From Pseudomonas putida (GTDB taxonomy: Bacteria; Pseudomonadota; Gammaproteobacteria; Pseudomonadales; Pseudomonadaceae), in NCBI RefSeq assembly GCF_005080685.1, contig NZ_CP039371.1, forward strand, positions 248,001-312,000: a stretch of 64,000 nt of DNA. Reading direction: 5' to 3'. The position numbers and the translations under genes are program-made. The notes under the pieces were generated by a model. That model was not told where the DNA came from, searched no databases, and saw only the letters and a program-made list of their open reading frames with translations. Positions 1 through 9,214 of the stretch are shown here, piece after piece. Positions within the stretch are counted from its first letter, which is position 1; every line of letters starts with the position of its first letter.

Positions 1-686
1 CCAGTGTCAGCCTGCCCTTGCTGGCCATCGAGCCGGAGCCACTGGACGCGCCCAGGCGCGGCTTGCTGGCTGCGCTGGCGGGCTGCCAGGCGATCATCGT
101 GGTCAGCAAGCCGGCAGCCAGGCTGTTGCTCGAGCGGCTTGCCGAAGCTTGTGTGCAGCCGCCGCGCACGGGCTGGTTCAGTGTCGGCGAGGCCACCGCC
201 GGCGTGCTCCAGGCCGCCGGCCTGGAGGTGACCTTCCCGGCCCAGGGCGATGACAGCGAGGCCTTGCTTGCCAACCCCACCCTGCGCCAGGCTGTCGCCA
301 CACCCGGGGCGCGGGTGCTGATCGTGCGCGGCGTCGGAGGTCGCGAACTGCTGGCAGAGCGTCTTGGAGAGCAAGGTGCTAGTGTCGATTATCTGGAACT
401 GTATCGCCGCCGCCTGCCGCAATACCCGGCCGGTACGCTGATGCAGCGCATCGAAGCGGAACACCTCAACGGCCTGGTGGTCAGCAGTGGGCAGGGTCTT
501 GAACATTTGCGTCAGATGGCCGGGGGCGACTGGCCGCGCGTGGCGCGCCTGACGCTGTTCGTGCCGAGCCCACGGGTCGCCGAGCAGGCCAGGGCCGCCG
601 GGGCCCAACAGGTTGTGGATTGCCGTGGCGCCAGCGCCGCGGCCTTGCTGGCAGCCGTGCAGCGCAGCGCTGCACCTGCCTCCTAA
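1..686 (+). CDS. hemD: uroporphyrinogen-III synthase, 5'-truncated by window edge
   Basis: The last ~227 residues of HemD are present; the open frame runs back to base 3 without a start, so only about 25-30 N-terminal residues are missing compared with the usual ~255. The enzyme closes hydroxymethylbilane to uroporphyrinogen III with inversion of ring D, in the cytoplasm, on the way to heme, siroheme and B12. The visible part has the two-lobed alternating alpha/beta pattern of the family, with the conserved VGEATAGVLQAAG stretch of the inter-domain region and the VVSSGQGLEHL segment near the C terminus. hemX follows 45 bases downstream and hemY overlaps hemX, the normal pseudomonad order. Identification rests on family patterns plus this context. 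Confidence 0.95.
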   Translation, partial: SVSLPLLAIEPEPLDAPRRGLLAALAGCQAIIVVSKPAARLLLERLAEACVQPPRTGWFSVGEATAGVLQAAGLEVTFPAQGDDSEALLANPTLRQAVATPGARVLIVRGVGGRELLAERLGEQGASVDYLELYRRRLPQYPAGTLMQRIEAEHLNGLVVSSGQGLEHLRQMAGGDWPRVARLTLFVPSPRVAEQARAAGAQQVVDCRGASAAALLAAVQRSAAPAS

Positions 687-731
687 GGCGCTAAGCTAGG
701 GCGATGCGCCTCCCATGCAAAGGATGGATAC

Positions 732-1832
732 GTGAGCGAAACTGTCTTGCCCAATAATGAACAGCCGTCGGCCCAGGAGCCGACGCAATCCGATACCGCC
801 GCGCCCGCCAAACGTGCCGGTAGCGGCCTGGCCTTGCTGGCCCTGCTGGTCGGCGCGGCCGGCGTCGCGGTTGGCGGCTGGGGCGTTTGGCAGGTGCGGC
901 AACTGCAAGGCAGCGAACTGAGCCAGGGCCAGCACCTGGAATCGTTGAGCCAGCGCGCCGCGAGCTTGCAGCAGCGTGAACAACAGATCAGCGAGCAGTT
1001 GGCCAGCCTGCCAGCGGCCAGCGAACTGGAAGACCGTCGCCGCCTGGTTGCCCAGCTGCAGGGCGACCAGCAACGCCTCAGCCAGCGCCTAGAGACGGTA
1101 TTGGGCGAGAGCCGCAAGGAGTGGCGCCTGGCCGAGGCCGAGCATCTGCTGCGCTTGGCCACCCTGCGCCTTTCGGCGCTCCAGGACATCACCAGCGCCA
1201 AGGCCCTGGTCGAAGGTGCCGACGAAATCCTCCGCGAGCAGAGCGACCCGGGCGCCTTTGCCGCCCGCGAGGCACTGGCCCGCAGCCTGGCCACGCTCAA
1301 CAGCACCCAGCAACCGGACCGTACCGGGCTGTTCCTCAAACTGGCCGCCCAGCGCGAGCTGGTGCAGCAGCTCAGCGCCCAGTCGCCGGAGTTCGACAGC
1401 AACGCCGATGCCATGGGCGCGCTGACCTCCGACGGTGACGGCGCCAGTCGCTGGTCGCAATGGTGGGCGGAAATCTCCAAGTACTTCCAGATCGATTTCA
1501 ACGCCGATGACAACGTTCGCCCGCTGTTGGCCGGGCAGTCGCTCAACCAGCTGCGCCTGGCCCTGAGCCTGACCATCGAGCAGGCCCAGTGGGCGGCGCT
1601 CAATGGCGAGGCCAAGGTCTACACCCAGGCCCTGGACGACGCCCGCAGTGTGCTGCTGGCCAACTTCAACGCCGACAACCCGCAAAGCCAGGCCATGCTC
1701 GAAAGCCTCAACGCACTGGCCGAGCAGCCGGTATCGGTGGTCACCCCTGACCTGAGCGACAGCCTGGCCGCTGTGCAGGCCTATATCCAGCGTCGCCACC
1801 TGCCGGTCGAAGGCGAGGGGGCCAAACCATGA
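732..1832 (+). CDS. hemX: HemX-family inner-membrane protein
   Basis: A 366-residue protein of the HemX family (PF04375), sometimes labelled uroporphyrin-III C-methyltransferase although the family lacks a methyltransferase fold and its role in tetrapyrrole synthesis is unproven. A short cytoplasmic tail is followed by one membrane helix (about residues 33-54) and then a glutamine-rich stretch (about 58-120) that looks like a coiled coil, with a large periplasmic C-terminal domain. The start is GTG, about ten bases after AAAGGA. The stop overlaps the ATG of hemY by four bases, so the two are translationally coupled. Confident in the family, not in any biochemical activity. Confidence 0.92.
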   Translation: MSETVLPNNEQPSAQEPTQSDTAAPAKRAGSGLALLALLVGAAGVAVGGWGVWQVRQLQGSELSQGQHLESLSQRAASLQQREQQISEQLASLPAASELEDRRRLVAQLQGDQQRLSQRLETVLGESRKEWRLAEAEHLLRLATLRLSALQDITSAKALVEGADEILREQSDPGAFAAREALARSLATLNSTQQPDRTGLFLKLAAQRELVQQLSAQSPEFDSNADAMGALTSDGDGASRWSQWWAEISKYFQIDFNADDNVRPLLAGQSLNQLRLALSLTIEQAQWAALNGEAKVYTQALDDARSVLLANFNADNPQSQAMLESLNALAEQPVSVVTPDLSDSLAAVQAYIQRRHLPVEGEGAKP

Positions 1833-3067
1833 AGCGTGTCTACCTGTTGGCGGTGCTGGCGATCGTGATCGCCGCAGCGCTGGGCATCGCGGTGGCCAAG
1901 CACAGTGGCTACGTGATGATCGCCTACGGCGGCTTCCGCTATCAGTCGGGGCTGTGGGCGGCACTGGCGGCGCTGGTGGCGATCGTGGTCGTGCTGTGGC
2001 TCGTGCGCTATCTGGTCGGCCTGGTGCTGACCTCCAGCGGCGTGGTCAACCCATGGTCGCGGCGCAACCGCAGCCGGCGTGTGCGCCTGGCCATCGAGCA
2101 AGGTCAGTTGGACCTCGCCGAGGGTCGCTGGGCCAGTGCCCAGCGTCATCTGCACCGCGCCGCCGAAGCAGAGCGCCAGCCACTGCTCTACTACCTCGGT
2201 GCTGCCCGGGCGGCCAACGAACAAGGGCGTAGCGAGGACAGCGACAACCTCCTCGAGCGTGCACTGGAACGCCAACCCCAAGCCGAACTGGCCATCGCCC
2301 TGACCCATGCGCAGTTGCAGATGGACCGCGGCGAGTCCGACGGCGCCCTGGAAACCCTGCTGGCGATGCAGGAGCGCCACCCGCACAACGGCCAGGTGCT
2401 GCGCCTGCTGCAGCGCCTGTATCTGGAGCGTGGCGACTGGTCGGCGCTGATTCGCCTGCTGCCCGACCTGCGCAAGCACAAGGTGCTTCCGGCCAAGGAA
2501 CTGGCAGCGCTGGAACAGCGTGCGTGGGGCCAGAACCTGAGCCTGGCAGCCACCCGTGGCGAGGACGCGCAGACCGCGCGGCAAGCACTGGAGCGAGCCT
2601 GGCAGCAATTGAGCACAGCCCAGCGCCAAGAGCCGCAACTGGTCCTGGCCTACGCCGAGCAACTGCGCCAGGTGGGCGCCCAGGGCGAGGCCGAGCAGGT
2701 ATTGCGCACGGCGCTCAAGCGCGAGTACGAAAGCCACCTGGCGCGCCTATATGGGCTGGTGCGGGGGGATGATCCGGCGCGTCAGTTGCAGACCGCCGAA
2801 GGCTGGCTCAAGGCGCATCCGCAGGATCCTAGCCTGCTCCTCACCCTGGGGCGCTTGAGCTTGCAGAACCGCTTGTGGGGCAAGGCCCGCGACTACCTCG
2901 AAAGCAGCCTGAGCATGGAGCGCAACCCCGAAGCCTGTGCCGAGCTTGCGCGCCTGCTGGCTGGCCTCGGCGAGACCGAGCGCAGCAACCAGCTGTTCCA
3001 GGAAGGGCTCGGCCTGCTCGATGAGCGTTTGTTGGCCTTGCCGCTTCCGGAAAGCGTGCGAGCTTGA
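1829..3067 (+). CDS. hemY: HemY-type TPR membrane protein
   Basis: A 412-residue proteobacterial HemY (PF07219 N-terminal region plus TPR repeats). Two membrane helices are visible at about residues 4-23 and 42-67, after which the protein is a long run of helical TPR-like units (for example the SLQNRLWGKARDYLESSL unit near residue 340). The family is linked to late protoheme synthesis by gene neighbourhood; it is not the protoporphyrinogen oxidase also called HemY in Bacillus. The ATG overlaps the hemX stop (ATGA). A strong hairpin follows the stop. Confidence 0.92.
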   Translation: MKRVYLLAVLAIVIAAALGIAVAKHSGYVMIAYGGFRYQSGLWAALAALVAIVVVLWLVRYLVGLVLTSSGVVNPWSRRNRSRRVRLAIEQGQLDLAEGRWASAQRHLHRAAEAERQPLLYYLGAARAANEQGRSEDSDNLLERALERQPQAELAIALTHAQLQMDRGESDGALETLLAMQERHPHNGQVLRLLQRLYLERGDWSALIRLLPDLRKHKVLPAKELAALEQRAWGQNLSLAATRGEDAQTARQALERAWQQLSTAQRQEPQLVLAYAEQLRQVGAQGEAEQVLRTALKREYESHLARLYGLVRGDDPARQLQTAEGWLKAHPQDPSLLLTLGRLSLQNRLWGKARDYLESSLSMERNPEACAELARLLAGLGETERSNQLFQEGLGLLDERLLALPLPESVRA

Positions 3068-3070
3068 GCT

Positions 3071-3106
3071 ACCCAGCAGCCCGCGTCCAGGCGCGGGCTG
3101 CTGGGT
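3071..3106 (+). terminator. strong hairpin ending the hem operon
   Basis: A perfect 15-bp inverted repeat, ACCCAGCAGCCCGCG (3071-3085) with CGCGGGCTGCTGGGT (3092-3106), separated by 6 bases and beginning 4 bases after the hemY stop. There is no run of T after it, so it may act as a weak intrinsic terminator or as a 3' stabilising hairpin rather than a full rho-independent terminator. Confidence 0.6.
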
Positions 3107-3287
3107 GAGTAACTTATCTAGCGAGCGGGGTTAGTCTTGCAAGGCAGCTTCTAATGCGCATCTTACGTTGCGGTCGGAATTTTCCCTCGCATCGAAGCGA
3201 CTTCCCTTTCCCGTAGCGCCTTGAAACAAAGCGCGCCTTTCCACTACCGTCTCAGGCCAGCCTTCCACCCCCGGACCTTCTCCACCC

Positions 3288-3788
3288 ATGTTGCCGGCCC
3301 GTTTGCGCACCCGTTTCCTTCCAGCCAGCCTCGCCTCCCTGGCGATACTCGTTGCGTCTTTTTACCTCGAAGGCGCCTTGGGCCTGATGCCATGCCCCCT
3401 CTGCTTCAGCCAGCGGGTATTGCTGGGGGGTTACGCGTTGGTCTGTTTCGTTGCCGTATTGCATGGCCCCCAGTTGGCGGGCATCCGGCGCTACATGGTG
3501 GCCGCGTTGGCCTGTGCGCTGGGAGGTGGGGCGCTCGCGGCACGCCATGTGTGGCTGCAGGGCGTGGTCGGCATTGCCTGTCCCGAGCCGTTGCCTGGCG
3601 TATTCGAGCAGCCCTGGCATGAGGTCGCCTGGAGCTTGTTGTGGAATGGTTCGGATTGTGGCTCGCTGACCTGGAGCTTCATCGACCTTACACTTCCGGA
3701 GTGGAGCCTGATGGCGTTTGTGCTGTTGGCGTCGATGCCGCTGACCTACCTGCTCGCCCTTCGTTTGCGTGGCCTGGCCAATGTTTGA
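3288..3788 (+). CDS. dsbB: disulfide bond formation protein B
   Basis: A 166-residue inner-membrane quinone reductase that reoxidises periplasmic DsbA. Four membrane helices are apparent. The N-terminal redox pair is Cys36/Cys39 in the motif MPCPLCFSQR and the second periplasmic pair is Cys98/Cys124 (IACPEP and GSDCGS), so both catalytic disulfides are intact. The gene stands alone between the hem operon and rsd, with about 180 bases of non-coding DNA before it. Pseudomonads often carry two dsbB copies; which one this is cannot be told from the window. Confidence 0.93.
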   Translation: MLPARLRTRFLPASLASLAILVASFYLEGALGLMPCPLCFSQRVLLGGYALVCFVAVLHGPQLAGIRRYMVAALACALGGGALAARHVWLQGVVGIACPEPLPGVFEQPWHEVAWSLLWNGSDCGSLTWSFIDLTLPEWSLMAFVLLASMPLTYLLALRLRGLANV

Positions 3789-4018
3789 CCTGTAGCAACG
3801 CCAAGGCATTGCGCGACCAGTGGTGAAAGGAAAAGCTATTAAACGCTTGTATGAACTTTGTCCGCTGCGTACCTTGAAGGCCAGCACGCGCGGGAATAAT
3901 CTCGCAGCACGTATACCGACTTTACAACTGCTCGATGCCGTCCTGCTGATGTCACCTTTGTGCTGCACGATTGTGCTACGAGGTGCAACGGCATCAACCC
4001 AGAAGGGATGAGATCGCC

Positions 4019-4501
4019 ATGCTCGATAGTTGCCAGAACGCCCAGGAACGCTGGGGTGGGGTTCACAAGCTGATCGACCGTTGGCTTGAGGAGCGAGAGG
4101 AGCTGGTCCAGGCCTTTCGCGCCTTGCGCGACGCCAAGCCGGCCTTTGCCGACAAGGACAAGAACCGTGATTTTTGTGCGGTGTTGGTCGACTATGTCTC
4201 GGCCTGGCACTTCGAGGTCAGTGAGCAATTGGTCACCGAAGCCAAGGCATTCGGGGATCAAAAGGCGCTGAAACTGGCCGAAGAGATCAACCCGCGTATC
4301 AACGACAGCACCCAGATTGCCCTGGCTTTCAACGACCATTGCGAAAAGGGTGAATGCACGGACACTGAGCGCTTCGCCGAGAAGCTCGGCAAGTTGGGTG
4401 CCCTGTTGCATGAGCGCTTCGAGTTGGAAGACTGCCTCATCGAAGTACTGCACAACGCCCACAAGGAAGAAGGGGCTGTAGCGGCTGGTGCCCTGGGTTA
4501 A
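4019..4501 (+). CDS. rsd: sigma-70 regulator Rsd/AlgQ
   Basis: A 160-residue Rsd/AlgQ-family protein (PF04353), which binds region 4 of sigma-70 and shifts RNA polymerase toward alternative sigma factors; in P. aeruginosa AlgQ also affects alginate and siderophore genes. The all-helical sequence beginning MLDSCQNAQERWGG and the motif VDYVSAWHFEVSEQL are family hallmarks. I chose the ATG at 4019 over an in-frame upstream start because family members begin here and GAAGGGAT lies just upstream. The stop overlaps by four bases with the stop of the convergent FKBP gene. algP lies beyond, as in other pseudomonads. Confidence 0.92.
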   Translation: MLDSCQNAQERWGGVHKLIDRWLEEREELVQAFRALRDAKPAFADKDKNRDFCAVLVDYVSAWHFEVSEQLVTEAKAFGDQKALKLAEEINPRINDSTQIALAFNDHCEKGECTDTERFAEKLGKLGALLHERFELEDCLIEVLHNAHKEEGAVAAGALG

Positions 4502-5163
4502 TCGGCCACCGACAGCAGCTCGATCTCGAACACCAGCGGCGTATAGGGCGCGATCAGGTCGCCCGCTCCCTGCGCACCGTAGGCCTGGGCCGAAGGAATG
4601 ACCAGGCGCCACTTGGCGCCGGTTTTCATACGTGGCAGTGCCACTTGCCAACCTTCTATCACCGAGTCCAGGCTGAACCACTGCGGTTGCAGGCTCTGGT
4701 CGAAGACCGAGCCGTCCGGCAACTTGCCCACATAGCGTACCTGCACCTTGCCGCCTGCCTTTGGCTGCGCGCCGGTACCGCCGGCCACTTCACTGTAGAG
4801 CACGCCTTCGGGCAACTCGTGTATGCCGGCGCGCGCCCGTTCGGTGGCCATGAAGCGTGTCTCGGCCGCTTGCAATTTCACACTGTCTTGCTGCCCAGCG
4901 GAGCTCTCGGCTTGGGCTTGTTGCGCCTGCAAGATGGCTTGCATGCGCGCGTTGTCGAGCTTCAGAGGCTGGCCCTGATAGGCCTGGCGCAGTCCCTCTA
5001 CCAGTGCGTCCAGTTGCAGGCCGGGCACGTCCTGGCGCAGGCGTTCCCCCAGGCTTGCGCCCAGGCTGTAGGCCAGGTCGTGGTCGTTGGCAGGGGCGGC
5101 GTCAGGATTGGCCATGGCGAACGGCGCCACCAGGCACAGGCCGAGAACCAGAGAACGGGGCAT
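4498..5163 (-). CDS. FKBP-type peptidyl-prolyl cis-trans isomerase (Mip/FkpA-like)
   Basis: A 221-residue periplasmic FKBP. It has a signal peptide cleaved at about residue 18 (LVAPFAMA), a helical FKBP_N dimerisation region (about 25-110, glutamine-rich) and a C-terminal FKBP domain (about 125-220) with VRYVGKLPDGSVFD and IPSAQAYGAQG motifs. It catalyses prolyl isomerisation and assists folding in the periplasm. I chose the ATG at 5163; an in-frame start 15 bases upstream would add five residues before the signal peptide. Tail-to-tail overlap with rsd. Confidence 0.9.
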   Translation of the reverse strand: MPRSLVLGLCLVAPFAMANPDAAPANDHDLAYSLGASLGERLRQDVPGLQLDALVEGLRQAYQGQPLKLDNARMQAILQAQQAQAESSAGQQDSVKLQAAETRFMATERARAGIHELPEGVLYSEVAGGTGAQPKAGGKVQVRYVGKLPDGSVFDQSLQPQWFSLDSVIEGWQVALPRMKTGAKWRLVIPSAQAYGAQGAGDLIAPYTPLVFEIELLSVAD

Positions 5164-5376
5164 GACAACTCCAGGCAATTGACGGAAGCAGGCAATAGAG
5201 TGATGGCGCTAAATATCGGCAATGATTTGTTAAGCAACTACACTTGCTCGGAGCTGCAAGATAACAACTTTGCCCAGGCATGCAACGCGGCGCAAACAAT
5301 ACTGTCAACATGCCCTAGCGGCGGTAGCAGCAGAAGCATAGTATGAGCCGCAATCTCGTCAGCCAGGAGGTAAACC

Positions 5377-6576
5377 ATGTCGGCCAAAAAGAAGCCAGTA
5401 AGTACGCCGTTACACCTGCTCCAGCAACTTTCGGGCAGCTTGCTCGAACACTTGGAAGATGCCTGCTCTCAAGCACTGGCGGACGCGGAGAAACTGCTGG
5501 CCAAGTTGGAAAAGCAGCGTGGCAAAGCTCAGGAAAAACTACACACCGGTCGCCTGAAGTTGCAGGACGCGGCCAAGGCAGGCAAAGCCAAGGCACAGGG
5601 CAAAGCGCAGAAAGCCGTCGGTGAACTGGAGGAATTGCTCGGTTCCCTGAAGGATCGTCAAACTCAGACTCGCGGCTATATCCAGCAACTCAAGCGTGAT
5701 GCCCAGGAAAGCCTGAAACTGGCCCAGGGCGTTGGCAAGGTGCGCGAGGCTGCCTCCAAGGCGCTCGATCAGCGCGCTGCCAAACCCGCTGCGGCCAAGG
5801 CACCGGCCCGTGCCGTCGCCAAGCCGGCTGCGGCCAAGGCGCCGGCCAAAGCCGCTGCTGCCAAACCGGCTGCAACCAAGGCGCCAGCCCGCGCCGCCGC
5901 CAAGCCCGCTGCCGCCAAAGCGCCAGCCAAGGCCGCCGCCAAACCCGCCGCCACCAAGGCAGCCGCTAAGCCTGCAGCGAAAACCGCTGCCAGCAAAGCG
6001 CCGGCTCGCGCTGCTGCAGCCAAGCCTGCCGCTGCCAAGGCTCCAGCCAAGGCCACCGCTGCCAAGCCTGCGACCCGCGCCGCTGCCGCCAAACCGGCTG
6101 CCGCCAAAGCTCCAGCACGGGCCGCTGCCGCCAAGGCTCCAGCCAAGCCAGCCGCCGCCAAGCCTGCTGTTGCCAAGGCCCCGGCCAAGCCCGCCGCCGC
6201 TAAAACTGCTGCCGCCAAGGCGCCGGCCAAGCCAGCCGCTGCCAAGCCTGCTGCTGCCAAGGCCTCGGCCAAGCCAGCCGCCGCTAAAGCTGCTGCCGCC
6301 AAGGCGCCGGCCAAGCCAGCCGCGGCTAAAGCTGCTGCTGCCAAGGCCCCAGCCAAGCCAGCCGCCAAGCCTGCTGCCGCCAAGGCGACCACCGCCAAGC
6401 CAGCTGCAAAACCTGCAGCCGCCAAGCCGGTGGCCAGCAAGCCCGCCGAGACCAAGCCAGCCGCCGCTCCGGTAGCCAGCGCCCCGGTGACCAACTCGGC
6501 CACCCCGGCCACCCCGGCCTCGCCATCGGCGGCAGCTGCCAGCACCCCGGCTCAGTCGCCGTCTTCGGCCTCCTGA
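5377..6576 (+). CDS. algP: AlgP, histone H1-like lysine/alanine repeat protein
   Basis: A 399-residue basic protein. Residues 1-125 are a conserved helical part rich in Lys, Gln and Glu; residues ~130-360 are a degenerate tandem array built on units such as KPAAAKAPA, and the tail is Pro/Ala/Ser rich. In P. aeruginosa AlgP (AlgR3) binds DNA, resembles eukaryotic histone H1 and influences alginate gene expression. A strong AGGAGGT lies six bases before the ATG. The array is encoded by near-repeats of GCCAAGCCnGC, and copy number varies between strains because such tracts recombine, so length here may differ from relatives. The 3' end overlaps the convergent TIGR02444 gene by 25 bases. Confidence 0.92.
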   Translation: MSAKKKPVSTPLHLLQQLSGSLLEHLEDACSQALADAEKLLAKLEKQRGKAQEKLHTGRLKLQDAAKAGKAKAQGKAQKAVGELEELLGSLKDRQTQTRGYIQQLKRDAQESLKLAQGVGKVREAASKALDQRAAKPAAAKAPARAVAKPAAAKAPAKAAAAKPAATKAPARAAAKPAAAKAPAKAAAKPAATKAAAKPAAKTAASKAPARAAAAKPAAAKAPAKATAAKPATRAAAAKPAAAKAPARAAAAKAPAKPAAAKPAVAKAPAKPAAAKTAAAKAPAKPAAAKPAAAKASAKPAAAKAAAAKAPAKPAAAKAAAAKAPAKPAAKPAAAKATTAKPAAKPAAAKPVASKPAETKPAAAPVASAPVTNSATPATPASPSAAAASTPAQSPSSAS

Positions 6577-7037
6577 AGCCTCCTGGCCGCGACGCGCAAT
6601 TGCAACAGCGCGTCGTGGCCCAGGGCCTGATCGGGCGCCAGCCCTTCCAGCCAGTCGTCCCTGGGCCCACTCGGGCCCGTGGGCCATTGTTGCGCGCAGG
6701 CTTGCAGCCGCGCCAGCAGTGTCCTTTCCGCCTCCAGTTCCAACGCCTTCACCTGCGTGCGTAGCGTCGCCAGGGCGGCATCGTCCTGGGCGGGTGCGCG
6801 CCAGTGCTGACGCAGCTCGCGCAGCGGGCCGACCACCTGGCGTTGCCAGGGCTCGGCAATCTCACGCAAGGCCTGGATCCGCGCTGGGCTGACGGCCACC
6901 CCGCGGGCTTGCAGCCAGGTTGCGCAAAGCAACAGGCAAACGTCGCCGCCCAGGTCTTGCAGGGTCAGGCAGGTGCTTTGCACGCCGGGCCGGGCATACA
7001 GGGCCAGGGCGTGATTCCACAGGTCGGTGTGCATCAT
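6552..7037 (-). CDS. TIGR02444 family protein
   Basis: About 161 residues, matching the conserved proteobacterial TIGR02444 family of unknown function found beside algP and an ABC-F gene in pseudomonads. The protein is helical, without membrane segments; the N-terminal part (LWNHALALYARPGVQ) is the most recognisable. A GTG at 7046 and two ATGs at 7037 and 7034 are possible starts; none has an ideal ribosome site, so the start is uncertain by up to four codons. Only about 40 bases separate it from the divergent ABC-F gene, so the two share a compact promoter region. Confidence 0.8.
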   Translation of the reverse strand: MMHTDLWNHALALYARPGVQSTCLTLQDLGGDVCLLLCATWLQARGVAVSPARIQALREIAEPWQRQVVGPLRELRQHWRAPAQDDAALATLRTQVKALELEAERTLLARLQACAQQWPTGPSGPRDDWLEGLAPDQALGHDALLQLRVAARRLQEAEDGD

Positions 7038-7084
7038 TCCACTCACGCTACGGGCCGAGGAAGCTGGTAGACTCCGCGACCATC

Positions 7085-8995
7085 ATGATCAGACTATCCA
7101 ACCTCACTTTACAGCGTGGTCCGCAGCGCTTGCTAGAAGGCGCCGAGATGACCCTGCACGCCGGTCACAAGGCCGGCCTGATCGGCGCCAACGGTGCCGG
7201 AAAATCCAGCCTGTTCGCCCTCCTGCGTGGCGAACTGACGCCCGATGCCGGCGATTGCCAGTTGCCCGGCGACTGGCGCATCGCGCACATGCGCCAGGAG
7301 GTCGATACCCTCGACCGCCTGGCCGTGGACTACGTGCTCGATGGCGACGCGCGCCTGCGCAAGGTCCAGGCCGAGCTGGCGGTGGCCGAGGCGGCCCACG
7401 ACGGTACGGCCCTGGCCCGTCTGCACAGTGAGCTGGAAAGCGCCGACGGCTATACCGCCGACGCCCGCGCGCGCAAGTTGCTGGCAGGCCTGGGCTTCAC
7501 CAACGAGCAGATGGATCGCCGCGTCGGCGACTTCTCCGGCGGCTGGCGGATGCGCCTGAACCTGGCCCAGGCGCTGATGTGCCCGTCCGACCTGCTGCTG
7601 CTCGACGAGCCCACCAACCACTTGGACCTCGACGCCATCCTGTGGCTGGAAGACTGGCTCAAGGGTTACCCCGGTACGCTGTTGCTGATCTCCCACGACC
7701 GCGACTTCCTCGATGCCGTGGTCGATCATGTGCTGCATGTCGAACAACGCAAGCTCAACCTGTACAAGGGCGGCTACAGCGCCTTCGAGCGCACCCGGGC
7801 CGAGCGCCTGGCGCAGCAGCAGCAGGCCTACGAGAAGCAGCAGGCGCAACGTGCGCACATGGAAAAGTACATCGCCCGCTTCAAGGCCCAGGCCACCAAG
7901 GCCCGCCAGGCGCAAAGCCGGATTAAGGCCCTGGAACGCATGGAAGAGTTGTCGGCGGCGCATGTCGATTCGCCGTTCGACTTCGTCTTCCGCGAGTCGC
8001 AGAAAATTTCCAGTCCGCTGCTCGATCTGTCCGAAGGGCACCTGGGTTATGGCGACAAGGCCATCCTCGAGAAGGTCAAGCTGCAGCTGACGCCGGGTGC
8101 CCGGATTGGCCTGCTGGGCCCCAACGGTGCGGGCAAGTCGACGCTGATCAAGAACCTCGCCGGCGAACTCGAGCCGCTCTCCGGGCGCCTGGTGCGCGGT
8201 GAGAACCTGGCGGTGGGCTACTTCGCCCAGCATCAGCTCGACTCGCTCGACGACAAGGCCAGCCCGTTGCTGCACCTGCAGCGCATCGCCCCCAGCGAGC
8301 GCGAGCAGACCCTGCGCGACTTCCTCGGCGGCTTCGATTTCCATGGCGACCGCGTCGACGAGCCGGTGTTGAATTTCTCCGGTGGCGAGAAGGCCCGCCT
8401 GGCCCTGGCGCTGATTGCCTGGGAGCGGCCCAACCTGTTGCTGCTCGACGAACCGACCAACCACCTGGACCTGGAGATGCGCTTGGCGCTGACCATGGCC
8501 CTGCAAGAATTCGCCGGTGCTGTGGTGGTGGTTTCCCACGATCGTCACTTGCTCAAGAGCACCACCGACGACTTCCTGCTGGTGGCCGATGGCAAGGTCG
8601 ATACCTTCGACGGCGACCTCGACGACTATAGCCGTTGGTTGGTCGAGTACCGCCAGCGCAGCGCACCGACCAGCAGCGCGCCGGCCAATCCGGACAAGAC
8701 CGACAAGAAGGCCCAGCGCCAGGCTGCAGCGGCCTTGCGCCAGCAGTTGGCGCCGCACAAGAAGGCCGCCGACAAGCTCGAGACCGAGCTCAACCAGCTG
8801 CATGGGCAACTGGCCGAGGTCGAGGCCGCGCTGGGCGACAGCGGTGTCTACGACGCGGCGCGCAAGGATGAGTTGCGTGATCTTCTGGCGCGGCAGACCA
8901 AGCTCAAGCAGCGCGAGGCCGAGCTGGAGGAGGCCTGGATGGAAGCGCTGGAAACCCTGGAGAGCATGCAGGCGGAGCTCGAAGCGCTGTCCTGA
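7085..8995 (+). CDS. ABC-F family ATPase (YheS-like)
   Basis: A 636-residue soluble protein with two ABC ATPase domains and no membrane part, the hallmark of ABC-F proteins that act on ribosomes. Domain 1 has GANGAGKSS, FSGGWRMRL and LLLDEPTNHLD; domain 2 has GPNGAGKST, NFSGGEKARLAL and LLLDEPTNHLD. Between them lies a basic P-site-tRNA-interaction-type linker (about residues 240-300), and the C terminus (about 560-636) is a coiled coil. Length and the C-terminal extension fit the YheS subgroup. The ATG at 7085 is chosen because the family begins at MIRLSNLTL; the open frame extends upstream into the divergent gene only by chance. A REP pair follows. Confidence 0.93.
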   Translation: MIRLSNLTLQRGPQRLLEGAEMTLHAGHKAGLIGANGAGKSSLFALLRGELTPDAGDCQLPGDWRIAHMRQEVDTLDRLAVDYVLDGDARLRKVQAELAVAEAAHDGTALARLHSELESADGYTADARARKLLAGLGFTNEQMDRRVGDFSGGWRMRLNLAQALMCPSDLLLLDEPTNHLDLDAILWLEDWLKGYPGTLLLISHDRDFLDAVVDHVLHVEQRKLNLYKGGYSAFERTRAERLAQQQQAYEKQQAQRAHMEKYIARFKAQATKARQAQSRIKALERMEELSAAHVDSPFDFVFRESQKISSPLLDLSEGHLGYGDKAILEKVKLQLTPGARIGLLGPNGAGKSTLIKNLAGELEPLSGRLVRGENLAVGYFAQHQLDSLDDKASPLLHLQRIAPSEREQTLRDFLGGFDFHGDRVDEPVLNFSGGEKARLALALIAWERPNLLLLDEPTNHLDLEMRLALTMALQEFAGAVVVVSHDRHLLKSTTDDFLLVADGKVDTFDGDLDDYSRWLVEYRQRSAPTSSAPANPDKTDKKAQRQAAAALRQQLAPHKKAADKLETELNQLHGQLAEVEAALGDSGVYDAARKDELRDLLARQTKLKQREAELEEAWMEALETLESMQAELEALS

Positions 8996-9013
8996 TCCAT
9001 TGCTGTGGTCAGT

Positions 9014-9113
9014 GCCGGCCTCTTCGCGGGACAAGCCCGCTCCCACAGGTAACCCCATAGTGTTTGAAAACCATGGTGTACCTGTGGGAGCGGGCTTGTC
9101 CCGCGAAGAGGCC
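9014..9113. repeat. pair of convergent REP palindromes
   Basis: Two copies of the putida-group REP sequence in opposite orientation: 9014-9050 (GCCGGCCTCTTCGCGGGACA onward) and 9080-9113, its near-exact reverse complement, with a 29-base spacer. They fill most of the gap after the ABC-F gene and may end or stabilise its transcript. Confidence 0.9.
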
Positions 9114-9214
9114 TGTACAGGCAACAGAAATCCCGCAAAATTCGCTGGTCATTTTTTCACCAACCGCTTAGCTTAATGTTTTGCAACATTTGTTCGAGCG
9201 AAGTGAGGTGTGTG

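Noticed and set aside
5539..6687. 382-codon open frame on the minus strand across algP
   Set aside because: It is the complement of the AlgP repeat array, rich in Gly/Arg/Leu as expected from such a shadow, without a ribosome site or recognisable domain.
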